Notes: a model not told the origin generated them from the letters alone. Counted from the stretch's first letter, positions 17,619 to 27,098 are shown. The stretch is DNA of 41,027 nt from Burkholderiales bacterium (GCA_025350145.1 JANXYH010000073.1:1-41027), one strand, 5' to 3'. Made by a program: numbers and translations.

Positions 17619-19592
17619 ATGTCACTGCCTGCCGATGCTGTCCCAGCCCTGCCCTGCGGCGCCTGGCCGTCGCCGCTGTTGCCTGAGCAGGTGGCGGCCG
17701 GCGCGGTCGCGCTGGGCTATGCCGAGGCGGTTGCCGGCCGGCTCTACTGGACCGAGGGCCGGCCGGCCGAGCGCGGCCGCACGGCGCTGCTGTGCCGCCA
17801 GCCCGACGGCAGCATCGCCGAGCCACTGGGCGCCGATGCCCATGTGCGCAGCCGGGTGCACGAGTACGGCGGCACGCCCTACCTGCCGCTGGCCGACGGG
17901 CTGGTCTATGCCCAGTTCGAAGACCAGCGCCTGCGCTGGCGACAGGCCGATGGCCAGTCGCCGCTGTTGACGCCGCCGGGCTGCCGCTATGCCGACTTCT
18001 GCGCCGCGCCAGACGGCGCCAGCATCGTCGCCGTCCGCGAGGACCACCGCCATCCGGGCGAGCCGGCCAACGCGGTCGTGCGGCTGCGCCTGGATGGCGA
18101 AGACGGCGCCGGCCAGTTGCTCTACGGCGACAGCGATTTCGTCGCCTGGCCGCGGATCTGCGGCGCCGGCCGGCAACTCGCCTGGGTCGCCTGGGACCAT
18201 CCGGCGATGCCCTGGGACGCCACCCGGCTGATGGTCGCCAGGCTGGGCAGCGACGGCCTGGAACAAGTCCGAACCGTGGCCGGCGGCCCGGCCGAGTCGG
18301 TGCTGGAGCCGCAGTGGGCCGACGACGGCAGCCTGTACTTTCTGTCTGATCGCAGCGGCTGGTGGAACCTGTGCCGCTGGCAGGACGGGGCAGTGGCGAC
18401 GCTGACCGCAGTGACATCTCTGGCAGCCGATATCGGCGGCCCGCTCTGGAACCTGGGGACGCGCTCGTACCTGCTGCTGGCCAATCGCCTGGCGCTGCTG
18501 CGGGTCAGCCAGGGTGGCCGCGACAGCCTGCAGTTGCTGAACCTGGACGACGCCAGCGTGTCGCTGCTCAGCCTGCCCTTCGTCAGCTTCGGCTCGCTCG
18601 GCCTGCTCGATGACCGGACCGCGTTCACCATCGCCGCCGCCGAAGACGATCTGCCGGTGCTGCTCACGCTGGACCTGCGTGACGGCAGCCACAGCGTCGT
18701 CCGCCGCAGCGGCGATGCGCCGCTGGCCAGCGCCGCGGTCTCGCGCGCCCAGGCCATCGCCTTCGCCACCGCGCCAGGCGCCGACGGCGCGGCGCACCAG
18801 GCCCATGCCTGGTTCTACCCGCCTTGCCTGCCGGGACAACGCCCGCCCGAGGGCGAACTGCCGCCGCTGATCGTGCTCCTGCACGGCGGGCCGACGGCCT
18901 GCGCCAGCGCCGCGCTGAAACCGGCGGTGCAGTTCTGGACCAGCCGCGGCTTGGCCGTCGTCGATGTCAACTACGGCGGCTCCAGCGGCTTCGGCCGGCC
19001 CTACCGGCAGCGGCTCAACGGCCAATGGGGCGTCGTCGATCTGCAGGACGCGATCGCGGCGGTCGACCACCTGGCCGCCGCCGGCCGCATCGACGGCCGG
19101 CGCGTGGCGATCCGCGGCGGCAGTGCCGGCGGCTTCACCGTGCTCTGCGGCCTGGCCTTCAGCCAGCGCTTTGCCGCCGGCATCAACTACTTCGGCGTCG
19201 CTGACCTGGAATCGCTGGCCCGCGACACCCACAAGTTCGAGTCGCGCTATCTGGATGGCCTGGTGGCGCCGCTGCCGCAGGGCCGCGCCATCTACCAGGC
19301 GCGCAGCCCGGTACGCCACATGGGCCAGTGCCGCGCCGCCCTGCTCACCTTCCAGGGCAGCGACGACATGGCCGTGCCACCGCAGCAAAGCCGCGACATC
19401 AGCGCCGCCGCCCGCGCCGCCGGCTGCCCGGTCGCCTACCTCGAGTTCGCCGGTGAGGGCCACGGCTTTCGCCAGGGGCCGAACATCGTCCGCGCCTGGC
19501 AGGCCGAGTTGGTCTTCCTTGGCCAGGTGTTCAACTTTGTCCCGGCGGGCGAGCTGCCGGCGCTGGCCATTGACAACCTGCGCCCGGCCTGA
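17619..19592 (+). CDS. S9 family (prolyl oligopeptidase-like) serine peptidase
   Basis: A 657-residue dipeptidyl/acylaminoacyl peptidase-type protein without a signal peptide, so probably cytoplasmic. The N-terminal ~390 residues form a WD-like beta-propeller (repeats such as RVHEYGGTPYLPLADGLVYA and EPQWADDGSLYFLSDRSGWWNLCRW). The C-terminal alpha/beta hydrolase has LIVLLHGGPTACA as oxyanion segment. Its catalytic set is Ser502 in RGGSAGGFT, an Asp at 582 or 583 in QGSDDMAVP, and His615 in GEGHGF. Length and layout match the family. It cleaves short peptides after recognition by the propeller pore; the natural substrate is unknown. pncB follows 72 bp downstream. Confidence 0.93.
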   Translation: MSLPADAVPALPCGAWPSPLLPEQVAAGAVALGYAEAVAGRLYWTEGRPAERGRTALLCRQPDGSIAEPLGADAHVRSRVHEYGGTPYLPLADGLVYAQFEDQRLRWRQADGQSPLLTPPGCRYADFCAAPDGASIVAVREDHRHPGEPANAVVRLRLDGEDGAGQLLYGDSDFVAWPRICGAGRQLAWVAWDHPAMPWDATRLMVARLGSDGLEQVRTVAGGPAESVLEPQWADDGSLYFLSDRSGWWNLCRWQDGAVATLTAVTSLAADIGGPLWNLGTRSYLLLANRLALLRVSQGGRDSLQLLNLDDASVSLLSLPFVSFGSLGLLDDRTAFTIAAAEDDLPVLLTLDLRDGSHSVVRRSGDAPLASAAVSRAQAIAFATAPGADGAAHQAHAWFYPPCLPGQRPPEGELPPLIVLLHGGPTACASAALKPAVQFWTSRGLAVVDVNYGGSSGFGRPYRQRLNGQWGVVDLQDAIAAVDHLAAAGRIDGRRVAIRGGSAGGFTVLCGLAFSQRFAAGINYFGVADLESLARDTHKFESRYLDGLVAPLPQGRAIYQARSPVRHMGQCRAALLTFQGSDDMAVPPQQSRDISAAARAAGCPVAYLEFAGEGHGFRQGPNIVRAWQAELVFLGQVFNFVPAGELPALAIDNLRPA

Positions 19593-19602
19593 ACCCGACT
19601 TC

Positions 19603-19608
19603 TATACT
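19603..19608 (+). promoter_or_regulatory. Candidate -10 element of pncB
   Basis: TATACT, 56 bp before the pncB ATG. TTGACA occurs at 19570-19575, but the 27-bp gap is too long for a standard promoter, so only the -10 is proposed. Confidence 0.3.
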
Positions 19609-19664
19609 GGCCCGCGCCAGCCCATGCCGGCGCCAACCGCAGCAGCCCAGCGACCGATCCGCCC

Positions 19665-20852
19665 ATGCCCGCCGTGATCCACAGTTTGCTGGAGACCGAC
19701 CTCTACAAGTTCACGATGTGGCAGGCGATGCTGCATCGCCACCCGCAGACGCAGGCCGAGTACGTCTTCATCTGCCGCAACGCCCGCGACTACCCGCTGG
19801 CCCACCTGATACCCGAAATCAACGAGCAGCTCGACTTGCTCTGCACGCTGCGCTTTCAGGCCGACGAGCTGGCCTACCTGAGCGGCCTGCGCTTCATCAA
19901 GAGCGACTTCGTCGACTTCCTGCGCATCTTCCAGTTCCAGCGCGACTTCATCCAGGTGCGCGACAACGAGGGCACGCTGGAGATCGTGGCGCGCGGCCCG
20001 CAGGTGCATGTGATGGGCTTCGAGATCCCGGTCCTGGCGATCGTCAACGAGCTGTACTTTCGCCACGCCGACCAGGCCCCGGCGCTGGCCGAGGGGCGGC
20101 GCCGGCTGGCGGCCAAGGTCGCGCTGCTGCGCCAGTTCAGCCAAGAGCCCAGGCGCCGCAACCCGTTCGAGTTCTTCGACTTCGGCGTCCGCCGACGCTT
20201 CTCGGGCCAATGGCAGCGCGAGGTGGTGGCGACCCTGGCACGCGAGGTGCCCGAGTACTTCAAGGGCACCTCCAACGTGCTGCTGGCGCGCGACTTGAAC
20301 ACCGTGCCCATAGGCACCATGGCGCACGAGTTCCTGCAGACCTACCAAGCCCTGGGCGTGCGACTGCGCGACTTCCAGAAGGCCGCGCTCGAGTCCTGGG
20401 TCCAGGAGTACCGCGGCGACCTGGGCGTGGCCCTGACCGACGTGGTCGGCATGGACGCCTTCCTGGCCGACTTCGACCTGTATTTCGCCAAGCTGTTCGA
20501 CGGCCTGCGGCACGACTCGGGCGATCCGGTGGCCTGGGGCGAGAAGGCGTTGGCGCACTACGCCAAGTTGCGCATCGACGCCAACACCAAGCGGCTGGTG
20601 TTCAGCGACAGCCTGAACCTGCCGCGCGCCTTCGAGCTGTACCGCCAATTTGCCGACCGCACCCAGCTCGGTTTCGGCATCGGCACCGACCTGAGCAACG
20701 ACATGGGCCTGCACACCCTGCACATCGTGATGAAACTGACCCACTGCAACGGCCAGCCGGTGGCCAAACTGTCCGACAGCCCAGGCAAGATCCTCTGCGA
20801 CGACCAGACCTTCCTGGCCTACCTGCGGCAGGTGTTCAAGGTGGCGGTATGA
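19665..20852 (+). CDS. pncB: Nicotinate phosphoribosyltransferase
   Basis: A 395-residue PncB of the bacterial type (E. coli protein 400 residues), salvaging nicotinate to NaMN with PRPP and ATP. Seen are the opening [57 protein letters not shown] (the region with the phosphorylatable His), [19 protein letters not shown] and a final [11 protein letters not shown] phosphate-binding segment. The gene is complete. The BVMO gene begins 46 bp later on the same strand, so read-through is possible, though no functional link is obvious beyond nicotinamide cofactor supply. Confidence 0.95.
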   Translation: MPAVIHSLLETDLYKFTMWQAMLHRHPQTQAEYVFICRNARDYPLAHLIPEINEQLDLLCTLRFQADELAYLSGLRFIKSDFVDFLRIFQFQRDFIQVRDNEGTLEIVARGPQVHVMGFEIPVLAIVNELYFRHADQAPALAEGRRRLAAKVALLRQFSQEPRRRNPFEFFDFGVRRRFSGQWQREVVATLAREVPEYFKGTSNVLLARDLNTVPIGTMAHEFLQTYQALGVRLRDFQKAALESWVQEYRGDLGVALTDVVGMDAFLADFDLYFAKLFDGLRHDSGDPVAWGEKALAHYAKLRIDANTKRLVFSDSLNLPRAFELYRQFADRTQLGFGIGTDLSNDMGLHTLHIVMKLTHCNGQPVAKLSDSPGKILCDDQTFLAYLRQVFKVAV

Positions 20853-20898
20853 GCCGCCCGGCTATCCACCGGCTGCACCGGCCGCATCGGCCGACGCC

Positions 20899-22542
20899 GT
20901 GTTGACCACGGCCCAGGCCAGCGACGCACAGGACAGCCCGGCGCTGGACCTGTTGATCGTCGGCGCCGGCTTTGCCGGCCTGTACATGCTCCACCTGGCG
21001 CGCCAGCAGGGTTTGCGGGCGCTGGCGATAGACGCCGCGCCCAGCGTCGGCGGCACCTGGTACGCCAACCGTTACCCCGGCGCGCGGGTCGACATCCAGA
21101 GCATGGAGTACTCGTTCGGCTTCGACGAACCACTGCAACAGCAATGGCACTGGAGCGAACGCTATGCCGGCCAGCCCGAGCTGCTGCGCTACGCCAACCA
21201 TGTCGCCGAGCGTTTCGGGCTGCGCGACGGCATCGCCCTGTCCACCCGCATGCTGGGCGGCGCCTACGACGCTGCGGCGGCGCAGTGGCAGGTCGACGGC
21301 CTGGGCCCGGACGGCAGCCGGCGGCACTGGCGGGCGCGCTTCCTGGTCATGGCCACAGGGCCGCTGTCGGCACCGAACCGGCCCTCGTTTCCCGGCCTGG
21401 CCAGCTTCGACGGGCCGGTGCTGCACAGCGCCGACTGGCCGCTGGCGCCGGTCGACTTCAGCGGCCAGCGGGTCGGCGTGATCGGCACCGGCTCCTCGGG
21501 CATACAACTGATCCCGCTGCTGGCCGAGCAGGCCGCGCAGTTGACCGTGTTCCAGCGCACCCCGGCCTACGCCGTGCCGGCGCACAACGGCCCGCTGGAG
21601 GCCGCCTACGAGGCCCGCACCAAGGCCGATTACGCCGGCTTTCGCGCCCGCAACCGGGCCATGCGCACCGGCTTCGGCTCAGACCTCCCGCCCGGCCCCG
21701 GCTCGGCCCTGGACGCCAGCGCCGCCGAGCGCGAGGCCAGCTTCGAGGCACGCTGGCGGATCGGCGGCTTCAGCCTGCTCTCGGCCTATGCCGACATCAT
21801 GGTCAGCGCCCCGGCCAACGCCCTGGTCGCCGACTTTGTGCGGCGCCAGATCCGCGCCGCCGTGCACGACCCGGCCACTGCCGAGCTGCTCTGCCCGCAG
21901 CACACCATTGGCTGCAAGCGGCTGTGCGTGGACAGCGGCTACTACGCCACCTTCAACCGCCCCAACGTGCGCCTGGTGGACATCGCCAGCGCGCCGATCG
22001 AAGCCATCACCGCCAGCGGCCTGACCCTGGCCGACGGCCAGCAGCACCGCCTCGACAGCCTGGTGCTGGCCACCGGCTTCGATGCCATCACCGGCACCCT
22101 GCTGCGCCTGGACCTGCGTGGCCGCGACGGGCTGCGCCTGGGCGAGCACTGGGCGGCCGGGCCGCGCAACCACCTCGGCCTGATGGTGGCCGGCTTTCCC
22201 AACCTGTTCGTGGTTGGCGGCCCGGGTTGCCCGGCGGCCTTCGTCAACAACATGGTGTCGATCGAGCAGCAGGTGCAATGGATCTCCCGCTGCTTGGCCG
22301 ACCTGACCGCTGCCGGACGGCACTGCATCGAGCCCACGCCCGAGGCCGAGGCGCAATGGCTGGCCAAGGTCAACAGCGCCGCCCAGGCGACCCTGTTCCT
22401 GAGCTGCAACTCCTGGTACCTGGGCGCCAACGTGCCCGGCAAACCGCGCCAGTTCATGCCCCTGGTCGGCGGCTTTGCGGCCTACAGCGCGCTCTGCGAC
22501 GAGGTCGCGCAACAGGGCTACCCCGGCTTCAAGCTGAGCTGA
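20899..22542 (+). CDS. Type I Baeyer-Villiger monooxygenase
   Basis: A 547-residue flavin monooxygenase with a GTG start. The FAD Rossmann motif GAGFAG is at about residues 22-27. The type I BVMO fingerprint FxGxxxHxxxWP is exactly met by FDGPVLHSADWP at 170-181. The NADPH motif GTGSSGIQLIPLLAEQA follows, and ATGFDA lies near residue 394. It is therefore predicted to insert oxygen beside a ketone carbonyl, giving an ester or lactone, with NADPH and O2; the substrate cannot be read from sequence. It heads a tight cluster: a DUF3237 protein starts 8 bp after the stop, then an enoyl-CoA hydratase. A degradative pathway for a cyclic or aromatic ketone is plausible. Confidence 0.93.
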   Translation: MLTTAQASDAQDSPALDLLIVGAGFAGLYMLHLARQQGLRALAIDAAPSVGGTWYANRYPGARVDIQSMEYSFGFDEPLQQQWHWSERYAGQPELLRYANHVAERFGLRDGIALSTRMLGGAYDAAAAQWQVDGLGPDGSRRHWRARFLVMATGPLSAPNRPSFPGLASFDGPVLHSADWPLAPVDFSGQRVGVIGTGSSGIQLIPLLAEQAAQLTVFQRTPAYAVPAHNGPLEAAYEARTKADYAGFRARNRAMRTGFGSDLPPGPGSALDASAAEREASFEARWRIGGFSLLSAYADIMVSAPANALVADFVRRQIRAAVHDPATAELLCPQHTIGCKRLCVDSGYYATFNRPNVRLVDIASAPIEAITASGLTLADGQQHRLDSLVLATGFDAITGTLLRLDLRGRDGLRLGEHWAAGPRNHLGLMVAGFPNLFVVGGPGCPAAFVNNMVSIEQQVQWISRCLADLTAAGRHCIEPTPEAEAQWLAKVNSAAQATLFLSCNSWYLGANVPGKPRQFMPLVGGFAAYSALCDEVAQQGYPGFKLS

Positions 22543-22549
22543 GCGACCC

Positions 22550-22864
22550 ATGACGACGCCACTGTGCAGCCATGTCTACGATGCCAGCGTCGAGATCGGC
22601 GCGCGCCCCGATGGCGTCAAGCTGCTGGCGGCGCGCTACGAGATGCAGACCGACGACGGCGCGGTGCTGACGATCCACAACCAGGTGCTGATCGACGACC
22701 ACCCGCCGACACCCCGCTGCGCCCGCTGCGCCCGCTCGCGGGTCAGCATCACCGCCCCCGCCGGCCCCCACGACTGGCTCAACCGGCGCCTGTTCGTCGG
22801 CACCCTGACGCCGCTGCTGCCGGCGCGGCAGGCGGTGAAGATCAGCGTCTTCGAACTGGCCTGA
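22550..22864 (+). CDS. Short DUF3237-family protein
   Basis: A 104-residue protein. LLAARYEMQTDDGAVLTIHN and HDWLNRRLFVGTL are recognisable as the central and C-terminal conserved parts of DUF3237 proteins, where relatives read DARYxLxTDDGALI and YxWLNRxLFVG. The usual length is about 150, and the N-terminal strands preceding RPDGV seem absent or replaced by a short CSHVYDASVEIGA segment, so it may be a naturally compact form or a decayed one. The frame is open and tightly packed between the BVMO stop (7 bp gap) and the hydratase start (1 bp gap), so it is likely translated. Function unknown; the family recurs in aromatic/ketone degradation clusters. Confidence 0.7.
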   Translation: MTTPLCSHVYDASVEIGARPDGVKLLAARYEMQTDDGAVLTIHNQVLIDDHPPTPRCARCARSRVSITAPAGPHDWLNRRLFVGTLTPLLPARQAVKISVFELA

Positions 22865-22865
22865 G

Positions 22866-23663
22866 GTGCCCAACTTGCAGCCATCCGCCCACGCCCTGGC
22901 CAGGCTAGACGATGCCGGCATCGCGACGCTGACGCTGACCGACGCCGGCCCGCTGAACATCGTCGGCACGGCGGCCATCGCCGGGCTCTGCGCCGCCCTG
23001 CAGGCGCTGGCCCAGGCGCCCGGGCTGCGGGTGCTGGTGCTGCGTGGCAGCGGCGAGCGGGCCTTCATCGGCGGTGCCGACATCGCCGAGATGGTCAAGC
23101 TGACGCCGACCAGCGCGCCGGGCTTCATCCGCGCCCTGGCCGGGCTGTGCCAGGCCGTGGCCGACTTTCCGGCGCCGGTGCTGGCCCGACTGGCCGGCTA
23201 CTGCCTGGGCGGCGGGCTGGAGGTGGCGCTGGCCTGTGACCTGCGCCTGTGCGACGACGGCGCGGTGTTCGGCATGCCCGAGGTCAAGGTCGGCATCCCG
23301 TCGGTGATCCACGCCGCCCTGTTGCCGGGGCTGATCGGCCAGGCCCGCGCCACCGAGCTGCTGCTCTGCGGCCAGAACATCGACGCCGCCACCGCTCTGG
23401 CCTGGGGCCTGGTGCATGAATCCTGCCGGCCGGGCGAACTCGACGCCCTGGTGCAGCGCCGCGCCGCCGCCCTGGCGGCCCTGCCGCCACAGGCGCTGCG
23501 CCAGCAAAAGCGCCTGCTGCGGCATTGGCGGACGGTGCCGGTGGCCCAGGCCATAGACGACAGCGTGGCCGAGTTCGCGCTGGCGTTCAACAGCGGTGAG
23601 CCGCAGGCGCTGATGGGCGAATTCATGGCCCGCAGGGCGCAGCGCCGGGCCGCGCGCGGCTGA
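22866..23663 (+). CDS. Enoyl-CoA hydratase/isomerase
   Basis: A 265-residue crotonase with a GTG start one base after the DUF3237 stop. The oxyanion segment is RAFIGGADIAEM near residue 65. Both catalytic acids are present: Glu119 in LGGGLEVALACDLRL and Glu139 in FGMPEVKVGIPS. Unlike the crotonase at 2951 it therefore has the full hydratase pair. It ends with a basic, alanine-rich tail. Its placement after the BVMO suggests that it handles CoA esters derived from the oxidised ketone; that is inference. Confidence 0.92.
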   Translation: MPNLQPSAHALARLDDAGIATLTLTDAGPLNIVGTAAIAGLCAALQALAQAPGLRVLVLRGSGERAFIGGADIAEMVKLTPTSAPGFIRALAGLCQAVADFPAPVLARLAGYCLGGGLEVALACDLRLCDDGAVFGMPEVKVGIPSVIHAALLPGLIGQARATELLLCGQNIDAATALAWGLVHESCRPGELDALVQRRAAALAALPPQALRQQKRLLRHWRTVPVAQAIDDSVAEFALAFNSGEPQALMGEFMARRAQRRAARG

Positions 23664-23722
23664 GCGGGCAAGCCCAAACCCCGCCTGGACCCCTTCAACC
23701 CACTTTTGCGAGCCTTCCCGCC

Positions 23723-25285
23723 ATGAGCGATTGGTCCTACGGCTATGTCTCCGAGATCGACTACACCCACGGCTACTACCCCGAGCTGGCGCCGCTGCGC
23801 CTGCGCCTGGCGATGCTGTCCAAGCAGCAGGCCTGCCCGCCGGGCTTGCCGGGCTCGCGCTCGGGTCGGCCGATGCGCTACCTCGAGCTGGGCTTCGGCC
23901 AGGGACTGTCGCTGAACATCCATGCCGCCGCCGGCGAGGGTGAGTTCTGGGGCGTCGACTTCAACCCCACCCACACCGCCAACGCCCGCGCGCTGGCCGA
24001 CGCCTCGGGCGCCGACCTGCGCCTCTTCGACGCCGACTTTGCCGAGTTCGCCCAGCGCAGCGACCTGCCCGAGTTCGACGTGATCGCGCTGCACGGCATC
24101 TGGAGCTGGATCTCCGCCGAGAACCGGCAACTGCTGGCCGAGCTGTGCCGCCGCAAGCTGGCGGTGGGCGGACTGGTGTACCTGTCGTACAACTGCACGC
24201 CGGGCTGGTCGGCGGCGATGCCGCTGCGCCATTTGCTGAGCCTGCATGCCGAGCTGGCCTCGCACGACGCCCAGGGCCTGCTGCCCAAGGTCGAGGCAGC
24301 ACTGGGCTTTGCCCAGCAGGTGGTCGACTCGGGCGCCAAGTACTTTGCCGCCAACCCCGGCGTGGCCGACAGGCTCAAGCTGATCAACGGCCAGAACCGC
24401 CAATACCTGGCCCACGAGTTCTTCAACAACGCCTGGCTGCCGATGCCCTTCTCCGATGTCGCGCGCCAGCTCGACGGCGCCAAACTGAGCTTCGCGGCCT
24501 CGGCCAACCTGCTCGACCACATCGATTCGATCAACCTCAGCCCGGCCCAGCAGACGCTGATGGCCAGCCTGAAGAACCCGGTGCTGACCGAGTCGCTGCG
24601 CGACTACATCGTCAACCAGCAGTTCCGCCGCGACATCTGGGTCAGGGGCCCCCGGCCGCTGGCCGCGCGGCAACAGACCGAGCTGCTGGCGGCGCAGCGC
24701 TTCGTGCTCTGCGTCGCGCCGCAGGAGGTGTCGCTCAAGGTGGTCGGCGCGCTCGGCGAGGCGGCGCTGGCGCCCGAGGTCTACCAGCCGGTGATCGAGC
24801 AACTCGCGGCCAACGGCGGCCAGGCCAGGCCGGCGGCGGAGATCGTCGCCGCCCTGCCGCAAATCGGCCAGGCCCGGGTGCTGCAGGCCCTGCTGGTGCT
24901 GACCGCCGGCGGCCAGGTCAGCCCGGCAGCGGACGAGGCCAGCACCGCGCGCCTGCGCGGCCGCACCGACGCGCTCAACCGCCACCTCGCCACCCAGGCC
25001 GGCTACAGCGGCGATGTCGGCTGGCTGGCCAGCCCGGTGACCAGTGCGGGCGTGGCCGTCGGCCGCTTCCAGCAGCTCTTCATCGCCGCCATCCAGGCCG
25101 GCCGCCAGGCCCCGCAGGATTGGGCCGAGCACGCCTGGTCGGCGCTGGCGGCGCAAGGCGAATGCCTGCTCAAGGACGGCGCTGCCCTGAGCCAGCCCGA
25201 GGACAACCTCGCCGAACTGCGCCGCCAGGCGGTGCTGTTCGCCGAGGGCCGGCTCGAACGGCTGCGGGTCCTGGGGGTGGTGTAG
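23723..25285 (+). CDS. Class I SAM methyltransferase with methyltransferase regulatory domain
   Basis: A 520-residue protein. The N-terminus YGYVSEIDYTHGYYPELAP is typical of a methyltransferase family carrying an additional regulatory domain (PF10119 type). The SAM site is at about residues 52-80 (YLELGFGQGLSLNIHAAAG, then WGVDFNP), with ALHGIWSWIS near 119 and a motif IV-like GGLVYLSYNCTPGW. The central part (about 210-300, NPVLTESLRDYIVNQQFRRD) is the regulatory domain. The C-terminus is helical and not recognised. The substrate is unknown. It starts 59 bp after the hydratase with no clear promoter, so it could be the fourth gene of that cluster. Confidence 0.85.
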   Translation: MSDWSYGYVSEIDYTHGYYPELAPLRLRLAMLSKQQACPPGLPGSRSGRPMRYLELGFGQGLSLNIHAAAGEGEFWGVDFNPTHTANARALADASGADLRLFDADFAEFAQRSDLPEFDVIALHGIWSWISAENRQLLAELCRRKLAVGGLVYLSYNCTPGWSAAMPLRHLLSLHAELASHDAQGLLPKVEAALGFAQQVVDSGAKYFAANPGVADRLKLINGQNRQYLAHEFFNNAWLPMPFSDVARQLDGAKLSFAASANLLDHIDSINLSPAQQTLMASLKNPVLTESLRDYIVNQQFRRDIWVRGPRPLAARQQTELLAAQRFVLCVAPQEVSLKVVGALGEAALAPEVYQPVIEQLAANGGQARPAAEIVAALPQIGQARVLQALLVLTAGGQVSPAADEASTARLRGRTDALNRHLATQAGYSGDVGWLASPVTSAGVAVGRFQQLFIAAIQAGRQAPQDWAEHAWSALAAQGECLLKDGAALSQPEDNLAELRRQAVLFAEGRLERLRVLGVV

Positions 25286-25290
25286 CCAGA

Positions 25291-25340
25291 TCACCGCCCA
25301 CCACCGCCCACCACCGCCCATCACCGCCCATCATCGCCAT
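25291..25340. repeat. Five tandem 10-bp repeats
   Basis: Five head-to-tail decamers of the form YCACCGCCCA cover 25291-25340; the last copy is degenerate (TCATCGCCAT). They start 5 bp after the methyltransferase stop and lie in the 121-bp gap before the amidohydrolase. The repeat number could vary by slippage. The rest of the gap is C-rich and holds no recognisable promoter. Confidence 0.85.
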
Positions 25341-25406
25341 TTAGCCGCCCGCCGACCCCGCCGTCGGGCACAGTCCCCACATCAACCCACCCCACCCATC
25401 CCTGCC

Positions 25407-27089
25407 ATGGACGACCTCTTGATTCGCGGTGCGACGCTCTACGACGGCAGCGGCGGCCAAGCCCAGCGCGCCGACCTGGCGGTGCGCGCCGGCCGCATCC
25501 ACGCCATCGGCCCCAACCTGCCGGTGCAGGCGCGGCAGGTGGTCGATGCCGACGGCCTGGCGCTGATGCCCGGCATCATCGACAGCCACACCCATTTCGA
25601 TGCCCAACTGACCTGGGACCCGATGGCCAGGCCCTCGCCGGCACTGGGCGTGACCACCGCCGTGATCGGCAACTGCGGCTTCACCATCGCCCCCTGCCGG
25701 CCGCAAGACCGCGCCCTGACGATGCGCAACCTGACCCAGGTCGAGGGCATGTCGTTCGAGGTCTTGCAGCGCGGCATTGACTGGGGTTTCGAGACCTTTG
25801 CCGAGTACCTGGCGCAACTGCGGCGGCGCGGCTGCGGCGTCAACATCGCGGCCTATGTCGGCCATTCGTCGCTGCGCACCTGGGTGATGGGCGCGCAGGC
25901 CAACCAACGCGCGGCCACGGCCGACGAGATCGCCGAGATGGCCACCCTGGTGCGCCAGGCCATGGCCGCCGGTGCGGTCGGCCTGGCCAGCTCGACCAGC
26001 CCGGCGCACAACGGCGCCGGCGGCGCGCCCATGCCCTCGCGGCTGGCCGACGACGCCGAGCACCTGGCGCTGATCGAGGCGATGGGCGCCAGCGGCCGCG
26101 GCGTCTACATGGTGACCAAGGGCGCGCAGATGCCGGTGGCCCTGCTCGAATCGATGGCCCGGCGCAGCGGCCGCCCGGTGATGATCGCCGCACTGCTGCA
26201 CAACAGCACCAACCCGGGCGCGGTGTTCGCCGACCTGGACGCCATCAGCGCGGCCAACCAGCGTGGCCAGCGCCTGATTGGCCAGGTCTCATGCTGCCCG
26301 CTGACGATGGACTTCACGCTCGCCTCGCCCTACCCGGTCGAGGGCCTGGCGAGCTGGAAGCCGGCCCTGGGCCTGGACGGCGCGGCGCTGCGTGCGGTGC
26401 TGGCCGACCCCGGCTTTCGCCAGGGTGTGCGCGCCGAGCTGGCCGCGCCGTCGGCGTTTCGGCTGTTCAACGCCGAGTGGGACAAGGTGATGGTGGTCGA
26501 GGTCGCCCAGCCGCAGCACCGCAGCCTGGAGCAGCGCAGCCTGCGCCAGATCGCCAGCCAGCAGGGCCGCGACCCGCTGGACGTGATGCTCGACCTGGCG
26601 CTGGCCGAGGACCTGGCCACGGTCTTCACCGCGCAACTGCTCAACAGCGACGAGGCGGCGGTGGCGCGGCTGCTGAACCACCCACACAGCCTGGTCTCGC
26701 TGTCCGACGCTGGCGCGCACCTGACATTTTTTAGCGATGCCGGCTTCGGCCTGCACCTGCTCGGCCACTGGGTGCGCGAGCGCGGCGCTTTGAGCCTGGC
26801 CGATGCGGTCCGGCGCCTGAGCCAGCAAAGCGCCGAGATCTTCGGCCTGCCCGGGCGTGGCCGGCTGGCCCAGGGCTGTGCCGCCGACCTGCTGCTGTTC
26901 GACCCGGCGACGGTCGGTCGCTCGGCCGCGCGCAGGGTCTTCGACCTGCCCGGCGGGGCTGCCCGGCTGCACACCGACGCGCTTGGCGTACACGGCGTCT
27001 GGGTCAACGGCCAGCAAGTGGCCGACGCCCAGGGCCTGCACCCCGACCCGCCCGTGGCCGGCCAGGTGCTGACCGAATTTGTCGCCTGA
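25407..27089 (+). CDS. Amidohydrolase, N-acyl-D-amino-acid deacylase family
   Basis: A 560-residue amidohydrolase-superfamily protein close to N-acyl-D-amino-acid deacylases and similar enzymes. It opens DDLLIRGATLYDGSG. The metal-binding start is LMPGIIDSHTHFDAQLTWDP (about 53-72), followed by GNCGFTIAPC with the family's metal-bridging Cys, YVGHSSLR, MTKGA-like GVYMVTKGAQMP, and SDAGAHLTFFSDAG carrying the catalytic Asp. The C-terminus returns to the beta-sandwich (GRLAQGCAADLLLFDPATVG). Length is within the family range. No signal peptide. It probably hydrolyses an amide or cyclic amide; the exact substrate is undetermined. Confidence 0.9.
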   Translation: MDDLLIRGATLYDGSGGQAQRADLAVRAGRIHAIGPNLPVQARQVVDADGLALMPGIIDSHTHFDAQLTWDPMARPSPALGVTTAVIGNCGFTIAPCRPQDRALTMRNLTQVEGMSFEVLQRGIDWGFETFAEYLAQLRRRGCGVNIAAYVGHSSLRTWVMGAQANQRAATADEIAEMATLVRQAMAAGAVGLASSTSPAHNGAGGAPMPSRLADDAEHLALIEAMGASGRGVYMVTKGAQMPVALLESMARRSGRPVMIAALLHNSTNPGAVFADLDAISAANQRGQRLIGQVSCCPLTMDFTLASPYPVEGLASWKPALGLDGAALRAVLADPGFRQGVRAELAAPSAFRLFNAEWDKVMVVEVAQPQHRSLEQRSLRQIASQQGRDPLDVMLDLALAEDLATVFTAQLLNSDEAAVARLLNHPHSLVSLSDAGAHLTFFSDAGFGLHLLGHWVRERGALSLADAVRRLSQQSAEIFGLPGRGRLAQGCAADLLLFDPATVGRSAARRVFDLPGGAARLHTDALGVHGVWVNGQQVADAQGLHPDPPVAGQVLTEFVA

Positions 27090-27098
27090 GCCGGCCGC

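Noticed and set aside
19570-19608. TTGACA and TATACT as a full sigma-70 promoter for pncB
   Set aside because: The spacing is 27 bp, far from the 16-18 bp needed; only the -10 was kept, at low confidence.
19602-20744. A 380-codon minus-strand open frame opposite pncB
   Set aside because: pncB is unmistakable on the plus strand; the antisense frame is rich in repetitive Val/Gln/His/Ala and has no domain.
23198-25324. A 708-codon minus-strand open frame opposite the hydratase and methyltransferase
   Set aside because: It spans two real genes and the tandem repeat, with no recognisable domain; a GC-bias shadow.
25291-25340. Possible CRISPR array
   Set aside because: The repeats are contiguous 10-mers with no spacers, and no cas gene is nearby.
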